From Podochytrium sp. JEL0797 (taxonomy: Eukaryota > Chytridiomycota > Chytridiomycetes > Chytridiales > Chytriomycetaceae): 48,975 nucleotides of DNA. Below, piece by piece: positions 1 to 9,537 of the stretch. The notes beneath the pieces were generated by a model. It was not told the DNA's origin. It saw only the letters and a list, made by a program, of their open reading frames with translations, and did not search any database. The first letter of the stretch is position 1. Each line of letters begins with the position of its first letter. The stretch spans positions 1 through 48,975 of the forward strand of contig JADGJG010000079.1 of NCBI GenBank assembly GCA_027596195.1, given 5' to 3'. A program made the translations under genes and the position numbers.

Positions 1-1
1 C

Positions 2-1135
2 GTTTTCATCAACCCCGTCACTGGCAGCATGCCTCTTGCTGTTGCGTTGCTCTTCATCTGTCAAGTCACGTACCAAATGTCCCTCTCCTTCTACTTCGCG
101 GCCTTCCCCCGTCTTGCTGCCCACATGCCTTCCGTCTACGAGAAGATTGACGCCGGCTGCACTGTTGGCGAGGTTGACGACGAGATTGCGATGCAGCGTT
201 CCCGTATCTCCATGATTTCCACCTACTGGTCCAACATTGGGTGGGCAGTTCCTTTGCTCATCTTCCTCGGTGTCATTTATGCGCTCAACTCGAACCCCGA
301 CGCGGGCCAGATTCCATTCACCTACAACGCCAACGCCTTGGTCTTTGGTGTCTACTGGCTCATTTTCGCCATTCCCTACTTTATCCTCGACAAGAAGCGC
401 CCGGGTCCAGAAATTCCAGAGGGCGTCAACGTTTACACGCAAGGTCTCTCTCAGGCTTACGAGGCTCTCATCCTTGCCAAGAAGCTTCCGCAGGCGTGGT
501 GGTACATTATTGGATTCTTCTTGTTCTGTGACGGTTCCAACTCGTCCGGTTTGATCCTCGGTAACTACCTCCAAGGTCTCTACATCCAGTACAACGTCCT
601 CCAGAACAACTTGTTCTACCTCGCCCAAGCCATTTCCTCCATGATTGGTTGCATCGCGTTCTGGAAGATCCAGCAACATTTCAAAATCCAAACCAAGACC
701 ATGTTGCAAGTCTCCAACCTGTTGACCATGCTTATGTACGCGTGGGGTATCGTGGGTCTCTTTTCCAAGAATATGGGATACCGCAGCATGGGTGAATTCT
801 GGTTCTACAACATTGGTGTTGGGTTGTGGTCCGCGCCCTTCTGGGCTCTCCAAAACACGTACCTTGCCGACTTGGTTCCAGGAAAAAAGGCCTACCTCTT
901 CTTTGGGTTGTTTGGGATTATGAACAAGTGTTCGGCTTTCATGGGTCCTCTCGTCAACTTCATCATCACCATTGTTGCTCCCTCGACTGACGCCGACTAC
1001 ATCGGTTTCATTCCCTGCACCATCATGGCTCTGATTGGATTCCTCATTATCCAAAAGACGGATCCCGTCAAGGGACGCGCCGATGTGTTGGCGTACGAGA
1101 AGGCCGAGGCTGAGTTTGAAGCTGCTCGCAAGTAG
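2..1135 (+). CDS. UNC93-like major-facilitator membrane protein (5' end outside the window)
   Basis: The reading frame is already open at base 2 and ends at TAG 1133-1135, so this is the C-terminal ~377 residues of a longer protein. It is the same protein as the complete paralogue at 18093-19988: both share stretches such as GEFWFYNIGVGLWSAPFW and end in a short charged tail after FIPCTIMALIGFLIIQKTDP. Many hydrophobic segments indicate a polytopic membrane protein. The family (UNC-93/DUF895-like MFS proteins, common in fungi) is usually of unknown substrate. The ATG at 29 is internal, not the true start, because the upstream codons VFINPVTGS also match the paralogue. No intron is seen here, whereas the paralogue has one before FIPC at the C-terminus, so intron loss or gain separates the two copies. 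The family call is firm; function is unknown. Confidence 0.9.
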   Translation, partial: VFINPVTGSMPLAVALLFICQVTYQMSLSFYFAAFPRLAAHMPSVYEKIDAGCTVGEVDDEIAMQRSRISMISTYWSNIGWAVPLLIFLGVIYALNSNPDAGQIPFTYNANALVFGVYWLIFAIPYFILDKKRPGPEIPEGVNVYTQGLSQAYEALILAKKLPQAWWYIIGFFLFCDGSNSSGLILGNYLQGLYIQYNVLQNNLFYLAQAISSMIGCIAFWKIQQHFKIQTKTMLQVSNLLTMLMYAWGIVGLFSKNMGYRSMGEFWFYNIGVGLWSAPFWALQNTYLADLVPGKKAYLFFGLFGIMNKCSAFMGPLVNFIITIVAPSTDADYIGFIPCTIMALIGFLIIQKTDPVKGRADVLAYEKAEAEFEAARK

Positions 1136-1762
1136 ATCTCTGATTGGACCGATCCACACATATATTTTTTGTTTTTCGAAATAAATTCTTCTATGCGTTT
1201 CAATAAAAGTGAAGGTTAAAAAAGAGGAATGGGGAGATGCTTGGTGTGTTTTGAGGTGCGGGCTGGCAAAAACTTTAGCGGGTACAATCTGTCAAGACAA
1301 TAAAGAAGGCGACAAGGGGCAAGTAAACTTCGACCTTTGCTGCACATTCGAATTCAATGAAAACGAGGGCCAGCAGCAAACCGCTGCGGACGAATCGTTC
1401 TCAAGATATTTGTATTCGTTCAGATGAAGCCAAGATGCTGCTGAATGAAGAACTGTACCGGTTGCATCCCAATTTCAGTTTGCGCGGTATTTTTGTCAGT
1501 GTTTTGTGTGCGATGACGAAACCTGGAACGCGGAAAAATTCTGAAAACCGGCGCTTGGAAAAAAATTCAGAAACACCCCTGTTTCTTCCTTCAAAGGGGA
1601 ATATATTCATTGCATCACTCGTATATCATACAGACAGCCTTCATTTGGCTGAATGAGTGGCCTGGTGAGCCGTTTAGTTGGGGCGCAAAAAATATTTTGA
1701 AATAATTTTCATTGGTAAAGGGATATGGGGGAAAAAAAAGACTGACATGGAGAAGTAGGACC
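1136..1762. other. Intergenic stretch between the UNC93-like gene and its decayed copy
   Basis: This ~630-base interval carries the 3' untranslated region of the first copy, including an AATAAA-like signal near 1181, and the presumed former promoter of the second copy. Short open frames occur but none has homology or coding character that I can defend. A near-duplicate A-rich motif (GGAAAAATTC then GGAAAAAAATTC, about 27 bases apart, 1532-1570) is visible. Confidence 0.5.
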
Positions 1763-3060
1763 ATGCTGAGGCCGACGAAGTGGAAGTCGCCACGGAGTAC
1801 AACCCTGATTCCATCGCCGATCCTGCCAAGTACATGCGCTCTGTCGCCGTTGTGGGACTTTACGAGTTGTGGTGAGTCCACCAGAGCGTCTCGTTTCAGA
1901 CAGGATCATGTTCTCATCCTTTTTTCACGCCAGGGCGTACTACCTCTTCTACAACGGAGACAACGGTGGTGGACCCAACAACGGTTTCAGCAGCATGGTC
2001 TCTTTATGATCAACGAAAACACCAACCAAAACTACCTTGCCGCCAACGCTACCACTCAAGACCCGGTCATGTACCCTCCTGGTTCTTCGTGTGGAAACGG
2101 CAACCCAGCCTTGTATGGTCGGAACTGGAAGCGCGTTGATTCCGCAAGTCTCCTTTGCACTAATACAAATCGCATTGATGCAACTTACGGTGGCCATTGT
2201 CCTCATTACTCTCGGAGGATTGGGTGACTACAAGCTGCACGGCCGCACATTCCTCTTCTGGGCCTCCTGTGTCTCCATCACGTTGCACTTCGTGTTCGTT
2301 TTCATCAACCCCGTCACTGGCAGCATGCCTCTTGCTGTTGCGTTGCTCTTCATCTGTCAAGTCACGTACAAAATGTCCCTCTTCTTCTACTTCTCGGCCT
2401 TCCCCCGTCTTGCTGTCCACATGCCCTCCGTCTACGAGAAGATTGACGGTGGTTGCATTATTGTTGGCGAGGTTGACGACGAGATTGCAATGCAGCGTTC
2501 CCATATCTCCATGATTTCCACATACTGGTCCAACATTAGGTGGGCACTGGGCAGTTCCTTTGCTCATCGTGTCATTTACGCTCTCAACCCGAACCCGGAC
2601 GTGGGCCAGATTCCCTTCACCTACAACGCCAACGCTTTGGTCTTTGGTGTCTACTGGCTCATTTTCGCCATTCCCTACTTTATCCTCGACAAGAAGCGCC
2701 CGGGTCCAGAAATTCCGGAGGGCGTCAACGTTTATACGCAAGGTTTTTCTAAGCTTACGAGGCTTTCATCCTTGCCAAGAAGCTTCCGCAGGCGTGGTGG
2801 TACATTATCGGATTGCTCTTGTTCTGTGACGGTTCCAACTCTTCCGGTTTGATTCTCGGTAACTACCTCCACGGACTCTACATCCGGTACAACGTCCGCC
2901 AGAACAACCTGTTCTACCTCGCCCAAGCCATTTCCTCCATGATTGGTTGCATCGCGTTCTGGAAGATCCAGCAACATTTCAAAATCCAAACCAAGACCAT
3001 CATATTGCAAGTCTCCAACCTGTTGACCATGCTCATGTACGCGTGGGCTATCGTCATGGG
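1763..3060 (+). pseudogene. Decayed tandem duplicate of the UNC93-like gene
   Basis: It starts at about the ATG at 1763 and keeps the first intron position of the 18093 paralogue (ELW/YYLFYNG junction, about 1871-1934). Breaks: a one-base loss near 2000 that turns the GFG..GL..NEN segment into an early stop; a frame change near 2115 so that MVGTGSALIPQVSF lies in another frame; a local scramble at about 2535-2570 (a small insertion next to a small deletion relative to the first copy); a one-base loss near 2748 in the VYTQG..Q/AYEAL segment; and loss of everything after the LLTMLMYAWAIV segment at ~3055. The stretch 2299-2740 is almost identical to bases 1-460, so the duplication is young or was homogenised by gene conversion. 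It cannot encode an intact transporter. Expressed short fragments cannot be excluded. Confidence 0.88.
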
Positions 3061-3215
3061 TAAAATACGCGTTTATTTTCCGTGGTTCTTTCCTCCACGC
3101 GTTGTGCGGTTAAGTTTGCATTTCCGTTATGTTCGAACGAAAGGGGGTTCGCATTTGTAATCCTGCTTGCCAAAAAAAACTTCATTTTAGAAAATAGAAA
3201 AACTCGGCAATCGCC

Positions 3216-4178
3216 ATGCTCGCCCGAAGCGCTTCGCAATGGCTCTCGCTGTTCAAGAAAACGCCTCTCATTCACAAAAAGACGGGCATCAAGTAATACT
3301 GTCGCATCTCTGTATGGACATACTCTTAAATCGTCAAATCAACCAGAATTCATCTCCTGGGCTCTTCACTCCTTTCGCTTCCCTCTTCCCTCCATGCAAC
3401 TGCATCGGCGCTCGAATCCCTCAAACCGTCATCAATCGCCATCGATACTCCACCTGCCACACTCTCCTCGTTCCTGCCCCCATTTGCCGATTTGATTTTG
3501 CGCAAATCGCCGCCGCCAGAACTCGCCGAGGCAAAAGCCTGGTTCGCACAGATGCATGCGGACCTTGGAAAAACGGGCCTTCCGTTGCCATACATTCACG
3601 CGGGAATCAAATCGGGCCTCGTGCCCATCGCAATGGACGCGATTGCGTGGAATTATTCGTCCGCGAACCACAAAGGGGCCGTCGAGTGTTTACAGGACAG
3701 TGGGCTCGTGGAAGCTGAAGAGATGGCGCGGAGGGCAGCGAGTGTGAGGACGAGGAAGAGCGAAACGGACGACGAGAATGGTCCGGCGTCTTTGATGGAC
3801 CACGCGAATTCCACCCTTCAAGTGCGTCTCCAAGCCTTGTTTGAATCGCACGGCCTGCCTTCGAGTGTTCTTAAGTCTCTCCAAACGGGGGAAAGTGCCC
3901 TCGCGGACGCTGAAATGCAGGGGCTGGTGATGGGGCCCGAGTTGCATCGTGCATATCAGTCCGAAATTTCCAAGTGGGTGGCCGAATTTCCCGAGGCCAA
4001 GAAGCGATTTGGTGTATTTGAGATGGTTCGCAACGCGAAGGTTGATACGATTGTGGGGAAATTGCATGTATTGTGCGTCAAGAGCTTGGCGAACGGAACA
4101 AGCGGGAGCCCTGTTGTGGCAGTCGTGGAGAGGAAGCTGGTTGGCTCTGTTATGGATCAGTTTGCAGCCAAACATTAA
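3216..4178 (+). CDS. TraB-like domain protein, probably mitochondrial
   Basis: Model: exons 3216-3292 and 3347-4178 (54-nt intron, phase 2), 302 aa. The second exon is open well upstream of its first ATG, and the first exon supplies a basic, acidic-residue-free N-terminus (MLARSASQWLSLFKK) typical of a mitochondrial presequence. Next comes IHLLGSSLLSLPSSLHAT..LKPSSIAID, which resembles the first strand of TraB/PrgY/gumN proteins (LLGT.H...SA..V...I..LKPD.V..E). The C-terminus has an EFPEAKKRF..MVRNAKVDTIVGKL..VVAVVERKLVGSV block that parallels the family's EFP..ER..YM...L..VVAVVG..H..GI. The histidine and glutamate positions that are conserved in the family are replaced here, so any catalytic role may be lost. 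TraB-family biochemistry is poorly defined. Resemblance is by eye; moderate confidence in family, high in gene. Confidence 0.62.
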
Positions 4179-4285
4179 TAAATTCTAATGGAGAAGAGAA
4201 ATAACCGCAGGCAAGGGCATAATCTGCCCTTGGCCGCAGTAAAAGAGGATGGCGAAAGGTGAAAGTTTTTTTTTGCGAAAGACGA

Positions 4286-4564
4286 ATGGCCGCGAGCGAC
4301 CACGCAAACCTCTTGGAGGCCAAGCTGGCCGCCCTGAAGGCCACCAAAGCACAAGAGGCCATGAAGCTGTCCTCCTCTTCTATCACACCGTCATATGTCG
4401 CCGAATGCGAGGGGCGCAATGCCGACGGCGAATGCCTTCTCAACTCTTCCAGCGAAAGTGAAACCGAAAGTCTCGGCCACTCAGAATCAATGCCATTATT
4501 AGGGAAAAGCAGCGATCCATCATGCTGGGCCTTTCTGTTCTCCTGCTTTGGGTGCTTCAAATAA
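4286..4564 (+). CDS. Small protein with Cys/Phe-rich C-terminus
   Basis: A 92-residue frame starts at ATG 4286 (the frame is open 27 bases further upstream through another ATG at 4259). The N-terminal ~30 residues form a likely amphipathic Ala/Leu/Lys helix; the middle is Ser/Glu-rich; the end reads CWAFLFSCFGCFK, with three cysteines among aromatic residues. Such a tail looks like a palmitoylated or otherwise membrane-attached end, which is inference only. I do not recognise a family. It lies only ~110 bases after the TraB-like gene, on the same strand, and is convergent with the USP gene on the minus strand. It could be a spurious frame. Confidence 0.45.
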   Translation: MAASDHANLLEAKLAALKATKAQEAMKLSSSSITPSYVAECEGRNADGECLLNSSSESETESLGHSESMPLLGKSSDPSCWAFLFSCFGCFK

Positions 4565-4736
4565 ACGCTCCGTTTCAGAAAAGAATGACGCATTTGTCCA
4601 ACCTGATAATTGAATATCGCTGCTCGCATAATCTTTCTGCGCTGAATTTGATCGTGGATATAATTGGGCGGAAATGCGAATGCTGGTTGAAGTGCCGTGA
4701 GGTTAAAATGCAGTTTATTTTATTTAATTTGAAGAA

Positions 4737-5279
4737 TCATCTCAAAAATCGCGATTTGACATATCGATTTCCCAAACTGGCAAAGCTTCTTTTGGCCTTC
4801 ATCTTGCCAAGAAATTGCAAGTCCTCTTTCGTCGGATCGATTCGCAAAACCTTCCACTCGGACTGCTGCGCGCATACGTCTATCAAATTGGAGCTTCTCG
4901 ACATTCCCAAGCGTGCACTCAAGGTGTTCGCGCCATGCGAACTCAAGATGACGGTCTTTGCGTTCAACGTTTTCAGTTGGCGAATGACGGCCTCCCTCTT
5001 GTGACACGATTTGATCCGAATCACTTCGTGCCGGATGCTTTCGGCGGCGAGAAAGTTGGAACAGCGGGTCACCAGCGGTAGGCAATATTCCTTCTTCGAC
5101 ACGAGGCTCTTGAGATGATTGTCCAGATAGTCCAAATCCAGGAGAACCACATGATCGTGTGGTTGGATGAAGTGGGAGAAGGCCCAGACGAAGCCATGCT
5201 CGGAAAATTGAGTGGAATCCAAGACGACAGCGACTGTGGACTGCGGAGGAACTGGCGGAATGGAGGCTTCTGAAATCAT
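4737..5279 (-). CDS. Universal stress protein (USP)-like, ATP-motif lost
   Basis: A 180-aa protein starting at ATG 5279 (the frame is open upstream, but MISEASIPP aligns with the start of the sister gene at 6348). It has the USP beginning VAVVLDST.FSEHGFVWAF and the middle strand AKTVILSSHGA. The nucleotide-binding signature of ATP-type USPs (G-2x-G-9x-G-S/T), which is intact in the sister gene at 6348, is missing: here SSHGANTLSARLGMSRSSN stands in its place. It ends with a basic tail containing SFASLGNRYVKSRFL, which parallels FEFLGNDYLRSRYYF of the sister. The shared C-terminal tail shows that the two are local duplicates facing away from each other. A non-nucleotide-binding USP is the likely reading. 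Confidence 0.8.
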   Translation of the reverse strand: MISEASIPPVPPQSTVAVVLDSTQFSEHGFVWAFSHFIQPHDHVVLLDLDYLDNHLKSLVSKKEYCLPLVTRCSNFLAAESIRHEVIRIKSCHKREAVIRQLKTLNAKTVILSSHGANTLSARLGMSRSSNLIDVCAQQSEWKVLRIDPTKEDLQFLGKMKAKRSFASLGNRYVKSRFLR

Positions 5280-5620
5280 TTTTTTCGATAACTGATAGCA
5301 CTCCAACAATAAATTTGAACTCGACGTTTCCCAATACAATCACGCCACCGTTGTTGTTAATTTTTAAAAATGTCGCGCACGAGCAGGAAGGCGCGGAAAA
5401 TGCGTCCAAGGTTCGAAATCTTCCCCTGAAGGGAAGAAACTTGAAAAAGGAGAGAAATAATTTCAAGAGAGAAGTACAGAAATAAAAAGAAGAAAATACA
5501 AACAACAAAACACGAGAAAGAAGCGCTCATCATTGCTCAACGAATGCCCCAAGATTCGTGCTCCGCTTCCTCCTTTCTCCTCAACTAAATTACATCTTAA
5601 GATTCTGAAAATAAGGCAGA
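5280..5620. other. A-rich intergenic region between two USP copies
   Basis: This holds the 5' region of the minus-strand USP gene and the place where the N-terminal half of the next USP copy ought to be. I find no exon in it that would encode the missing VALDST-type strand, only A/G-rich sequence (5435-5525). Confidence 0.5.
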
Positions 5621-5986
5621 TGCAACTCTGGAGAAGGACTGTCCATCTTGACTCCCTTTGCCAAACGTTTGACAAGCCTCGGACTCAAATACCAAGCCCT
5701 CCCGATCATCTCCACTCGAATCCAAGAATCTCTCGTTTTCACCGCCGTGGACAAAATCTATGCTGATCTCCTCATCATTGGATCCCAGGGCGAAAGCGTG
5801 AGTGGTTCGGTGGAACTCCACGAGTTGTTGGAATCGTCGCAAGTGTTGGGCAGCGTTGCGCAGTTTTGCGTCAAACACTGCGCGTGTCCGTTGTTGATGT
5901 TCAAGCCGAATGCGGCGGATATGATTGATTTGATCTTGAGGCCTTTTGTGATGGCGCGGTGGGTCAAGGCGGGGAGGGCGGCATGA
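5621..5986 (+). pseudogene. Truncated USP copy (C-terminal half)
   Basis: After an in-frame TAA at 5612-5614 the frame encodes about 120 residues that match only the second half of USPs: FAKRLTSLGLKYQALPI (the ..D...ARQIAYQTVPV region of the sister), then ADLLIIGSQGES and GSVAQFCVKHCACPLLMFK. The first half with the VALDST strand is absent. The glycine loop carries an insertion: after G-2x-G about 20 residues intervene before the GSV that precedes the final strand. No ATG begins the frame, though an upstream exon joined at the CAG ending at 5619 is conceivable. The most likely explanation is a decayed or partial copy; an unrecognised distant first exon is the alternative. Confidence 0.6.
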
Positions 5987-6310
5987 GTCATCAGATTGCA
6001 TTGTTTATGTTTTTATTTGCAATGTAGAATAAATATACCATTTTATGCTAAAATAATTAACCTCCACGTAGCGTGAGTAAAAACGGATAAACTTTAGCCG
6101 ATTTTTACTTTTATTTTTTATAATTCCACAGTGCGCTTTCACGTTTCAATCTTGGCTGACAAATCCAACAGAAGTCAGGCAAGCCGCGAAACCTCAAGTT
6201 TTTCCCAGCCATTCCAATTTCTCCCCATAGGTCGCCTTTTCCTCTTATAGAAGAAGCTTTAAAAAAAATTCAATTGCCGCCTTGGCGGGACCTTCTTCCT
6301 TTCCCGCCTC

Positions 6311-6325
6311 ATGGGTACCGTCTAA
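6311..6325 (+). promoter_or_regulatory. Short upstream ORF (4 codons) in USP leader
   Basis: ATG GGT ACC GTC TAA lies 22 bases upstream of the USP start at 6348. If transcription begins above it, this minimal uORF could lower or condition translation of the stress protein. Seen in sequence; role inferred. Confidence 0.35.
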
Positions 6326-6347
6326 AATAAACAAGAATCCTCAGAAA

Positions 6348-6926
6348 ATGACACCTGTTGAACCGCTCCACTCGATTCCACTCTCTTCTGCTTCCCAAAA
6401 GGCCAGAGTTGTGGCGGTTGCATTGGATTCCACCCCGTTCAGCCACTTCGCTTTCAAGTGGGCGATTGAAAACTACATTCGTTCTGATGACTTTGTCGTC
6501 CTCTTGACGGTTCAGCAGAACCCAACCGGCACCAAGAATTTGGACGCACTGGTCTCCGCAGGGATGATTTCCCAATCCAACAAGAACGAGGCACAAGCTC
6601 TCTTAATTCACCAAGGCCAGCAACTCGACGCTCGCCAGATTGCTTATCAAACTGTCCCGGTTGTTGCTTCAAATGTGAAGGAGACATTGGTTCAGAAAGT
6701 CGAGGAAATGAATGCGGCGGCACTCATTTTGGGTTCCAGAGGCGCTTCTATCTCGAGAAGTCTGTTCAGTGGTTCTGTGTCAGCATATTGCGCTAAACAT
6801 GCACCGTGCCCGATTCTGATTGTCAAGGCGACCAAAACGGAGAAGCAGGGAATGAAGCCACTGAAACCAGAAAATGGATTCGAGTTTCTTGGAAACGATT
6901 ATCTGCGCTCCAGATATTACTTTTAG
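6348..6926 (+). CDS. Universal stress protein (USP), ATP-binding type
   Basis: 192 residues from ATG 6348; no intron. It begins VVAVALDSTPFSHFAFKWAI (the USP first strand and helix), and has LILGSRGASISRSLFSGSVS, which satisfies G-2x-G-9x-G-S exactly, so ATP/AMP binding is expected. It then has CAKHAPCPILIVK, the usual last strand. The ending FEFLGNDYLRSRYYF is shared with the minus-strand copy at 4737. Fungal USPs of this short form are cytosolic stress-related proteins with no known catalytic reaction. Of the three USP copies clustered here, this is the only one with a complete set of motifs. Start is preferred over upstream in-frame codons because they are not ATG. Confidence 0.9.
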   Translation: MTPVEPLHSIPLSSASQKARVVAVALDSTPFSHFAFKWAIENYIRSDDFVVLLTVQQNPTGTKNLDALVSAGMISQSNKNEAQALLIHQGQQLDARQIAYQTVPVVASNVKETLVQKVEEMNAAALILGSRGASISRSLFSGSVSAYCAKHAPCPILIVKATKTEKQGMKPLKPENGFEFLGNDYLRSRYYF

Positions 6927-7422
6927 CGTTTAATCTTTAATTTTTTTTTGGTGTGATTTCGTTGAATTAAAAAAATTATTTATTTATTTTTTGTGCCGGA
7001 GAAGGGAAGAACGAGAAATCGATGACTTCCTCTTTCTGAGGATGTTATAATTCTCGATGCGGTGCATGGGCAGCATTGCCGCGAGAATCATAACGCGTTC
7101 TGGTGTCGAAAGTGTGCGAGATGCACCCACATTTTGCCCGCAATCTGTGGCGTTGGAAGTACTGTGACTCATTTAAACCGTGTCGCTTATCTTCTCGTTT
7201 GGAAGAGTGCAAAATTGATCGTTATTACAAATGCACTCGTTCTTTTAACGCCTTTCCCACACCATTCGCTTAGAATGCCGTCGAGACTTTGAGCCATGTA
7301 TCGGTTCTACTCGTGCTCCCATTTGCGGTTTTTGAATTGGGCCATTCATTGAGAAATTGAGCTTCAAGCCAGACGTTGCATGGAAAATTTTCGCTGCCTG
7401 GGCCATTTCACATTTCGAACAA
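6927..7422. other. Intergenic, nothing recognised
   Basis: T/A-rich 3' region of the USP gene (poly-T and TTATTTATTTATTTTTT near 6940-6990) followed by the presumed promoter of the peptide transporter. Short frames on both strands have no recognisable content. Confidence 0.5.
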
Positions 7423-9416
7423 ATGAGAAATATGAATGACGACGAACGCAGTCACTCCATCCAACAAAAAAACTGCAAAATGGCAGGTCCCGTCAAACGA
7501 CAGTCCATGAATGAGGGAGTCCCCATCCGGAAGGGCAGCAAACATTTGGTTGATGTCGCGAACAACGAGCCGTTCGAAGGATCAAGCCTGAAGGAGGTTT
7601 CGGTCCCCGAACTTGACGAGGCATCCGAGGACAAGGTCGACGACAGCATGCCAAAGGCTGTCTACTTTGTGAGTTGTTTTGCACGAAACTTATTGCGGGG
7701 GTTGATTCTTTCCATCGTTCTGACTCATCTCCAGATTATCCCCAACGAACTCGGCGAGCGGTTCTGTTACTACGGATTGACGCCGATTCTCAAGAACTTT
7801 TTGAAATACCAACTCGGATACCTTGGAGGCGAAGAGGCGAATTCCCTTTACCACATTTTCCAAGGTGAGTCAACACACGAGGGTTGGCCCGACTTTTCCC
7901 CATTTCCCCCATTCTCACATGTGTCTCCTTCATTAGGAGTCGCGTATTACACTCCCCTGGTTGGCGCCATCCTTTCGGATTCGTTTTTGGGAAAATTCAA
8001 GACCATTTCCCTTCTTTCGTGCGTCTACCTTTGTGGCCTTATCCTCGTAAGCGAGGCGCTATTACTGTTTTAGTATCTGATGTTCTAACACCCACTTCTG
8101 TAGATGACCATTACGTCATGGCCGACCATTATGGGCGTCGAAACTACCCATCTCAGTCGCGTGGGGCCGCTGATTGGTCTCTTTTCCGTTGCCTTGGGGA
8201 CTGGTGGTATCAAACCGTGTGTTTCGTCGTTCGGTGGTGACCAGTTCTTGGAGACCCAAAAGTACGGGCTCCAGAAATTCTACAACTACTTTTACATGTC
8301 GATCAACGTCGGTTCCCTGGTAGCTTCATACGCGTCACCAGCCGTTCAAAAAATGGAGATCTATCCTTTCCCTAACGGTGAGAAAACCAGACTAATTTTC
8401 TCATCGCGTTTTCTGACTTCTGCTTTTTAGACACTCTTGCTATCTGGGCCGAAGCTGGTGTCCACCCGGTTGGAAACGGATATCCAGAGGCCTTCTTGAT
8501 GCTCACCTGCTTCATGGGCGCTGCCCTCCTCATCTTCGTCTCTGGTTACAAGTACTACCGCATCGTTGCACCGTCTGGCAAGTTCATCTTGACGGACATT
8601 TTCAAGACTGCCGGATTCTACTTGACGTCGCGTTTCAGCAAGAAAGCCAGCGCCGAGGAGGCCTACAAGAACACGTGTGAGGAGAAGGGTGAAGATGCGA
8701 CGATTGAAATGATGGATCTCGCCAAGGTCATTGGTGCCATCTGGCCTGCCCCCATTTTCTGGATGGCTTTCAACCAGAACGGTTCCACCTGGCTCGACAT
8801 GGGTGACCAAATGTCGATTCCTTTCGGCGGCGACAAGGCCACCTCCTTCTTTGCGTCCGAGACCACCAACAACATCTGGAACCCATTCTTTATTATCGTT
8901 CTCGCTCCGACGTTTGCCAACTTCTTGTACCCCTTCATTGACAAGCGATTCGGCGCCGATAAGTTTGGTCTGCAGCAGCGCATGGTTGTGGGACAGATTG
9001 TTGCTGGTATTGCCTTCATCCTCGCGGCTCTGTTGCAAAAGGCTGTGAACCAGAACTGCTTCGACGGCGGACCCATCGACTCGTGCCAATCTTCCGTCTC
9101 AATCGCCTGGGAAATCGGCTTGTACTTCTTCACTACCCTCGCCGAATGCTTCTTCTCCATCTCTGGTCTCAACTTTACCTACGTGGAGGTCGGCCCTGGA
9201 ACCAAGTCCCTCTGTGCTTCTCTGTGGCTCTTCACCGTCGGTACGGGTTCTTTCATGGCTGCTGCTCTCATGGAGGGAACCCTCGGGCAATTGAATCAAA
9301 CCACCTGGACGCGTGAAACCTTCTTCTACCTCGTCGCTGGGTTGTGCTTTGGCTCGGCTGTGCTGCAGTACATTATTTCGAGATCGTACGTGCCAAAGGC
9401 GTTGCGCAAGAGATAA
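7423..9416 (+). CDS. PTR2: Proton-dependent oligopeptide transporter (POT/PTR2 family)
   Basis: Model: exons 7423-7668, 7735-7864, 7937-8046, 8104-8377, 8431-9416; 581 aa, close to fungal PTR2 proteins (~600). A ~75-residue charged cytosolic N-terminus precedes the first helix IIPNELGERFCYYGL, which contains the ERF-type motif of the family. The two POT signatures are present: GTGGIKPCVSSFGGDQF and FYNYFYMSINVGSL. About twelve membrane segments follow, with a longer loop after PVGNGYPEAF. The role is H+-coupled import of di- and tripeptides at the plasma membrane. Introns are 53-72 nt. The first (66 nt) and second (72 nt) are multiples of three; the first also lacks an in-frame stop, so its retention would insert 22 residues at the start of the membrane domain. 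ATG 7432 or 7480 are alternative starts. Confidence 0.95.
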
Positions 9417-9419
9417 ACT

Positions 9420-9495
9420 CACTTGTGTGTGTGTATGTGTGTGTTGGATGTGGATGTGTGTGTTTTTGTTTGTTGGATCTGGATGTGGGAGATGA
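9420..9495. repeat. TG-rich simple sequence after the transporter gene
   Basis: Tandem GTGTGTGT and GTTGGAT(G/C)TGGATGTG units occupy the 3' region of the transporter gene. This is simple sequence without a gene. Confidence 0.7.
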
Positions 9496-9537
9496 TGGAT
9501 GAAGAAGTCCTTTTTTTGATTAAAAAATTAAATAAAA

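Noticed and set aside
997..1203. Minus-strand frame over the end of the UNC93-like gene
   Set aside because: Pure shadow of the coding strand; no ATG context and no family content.
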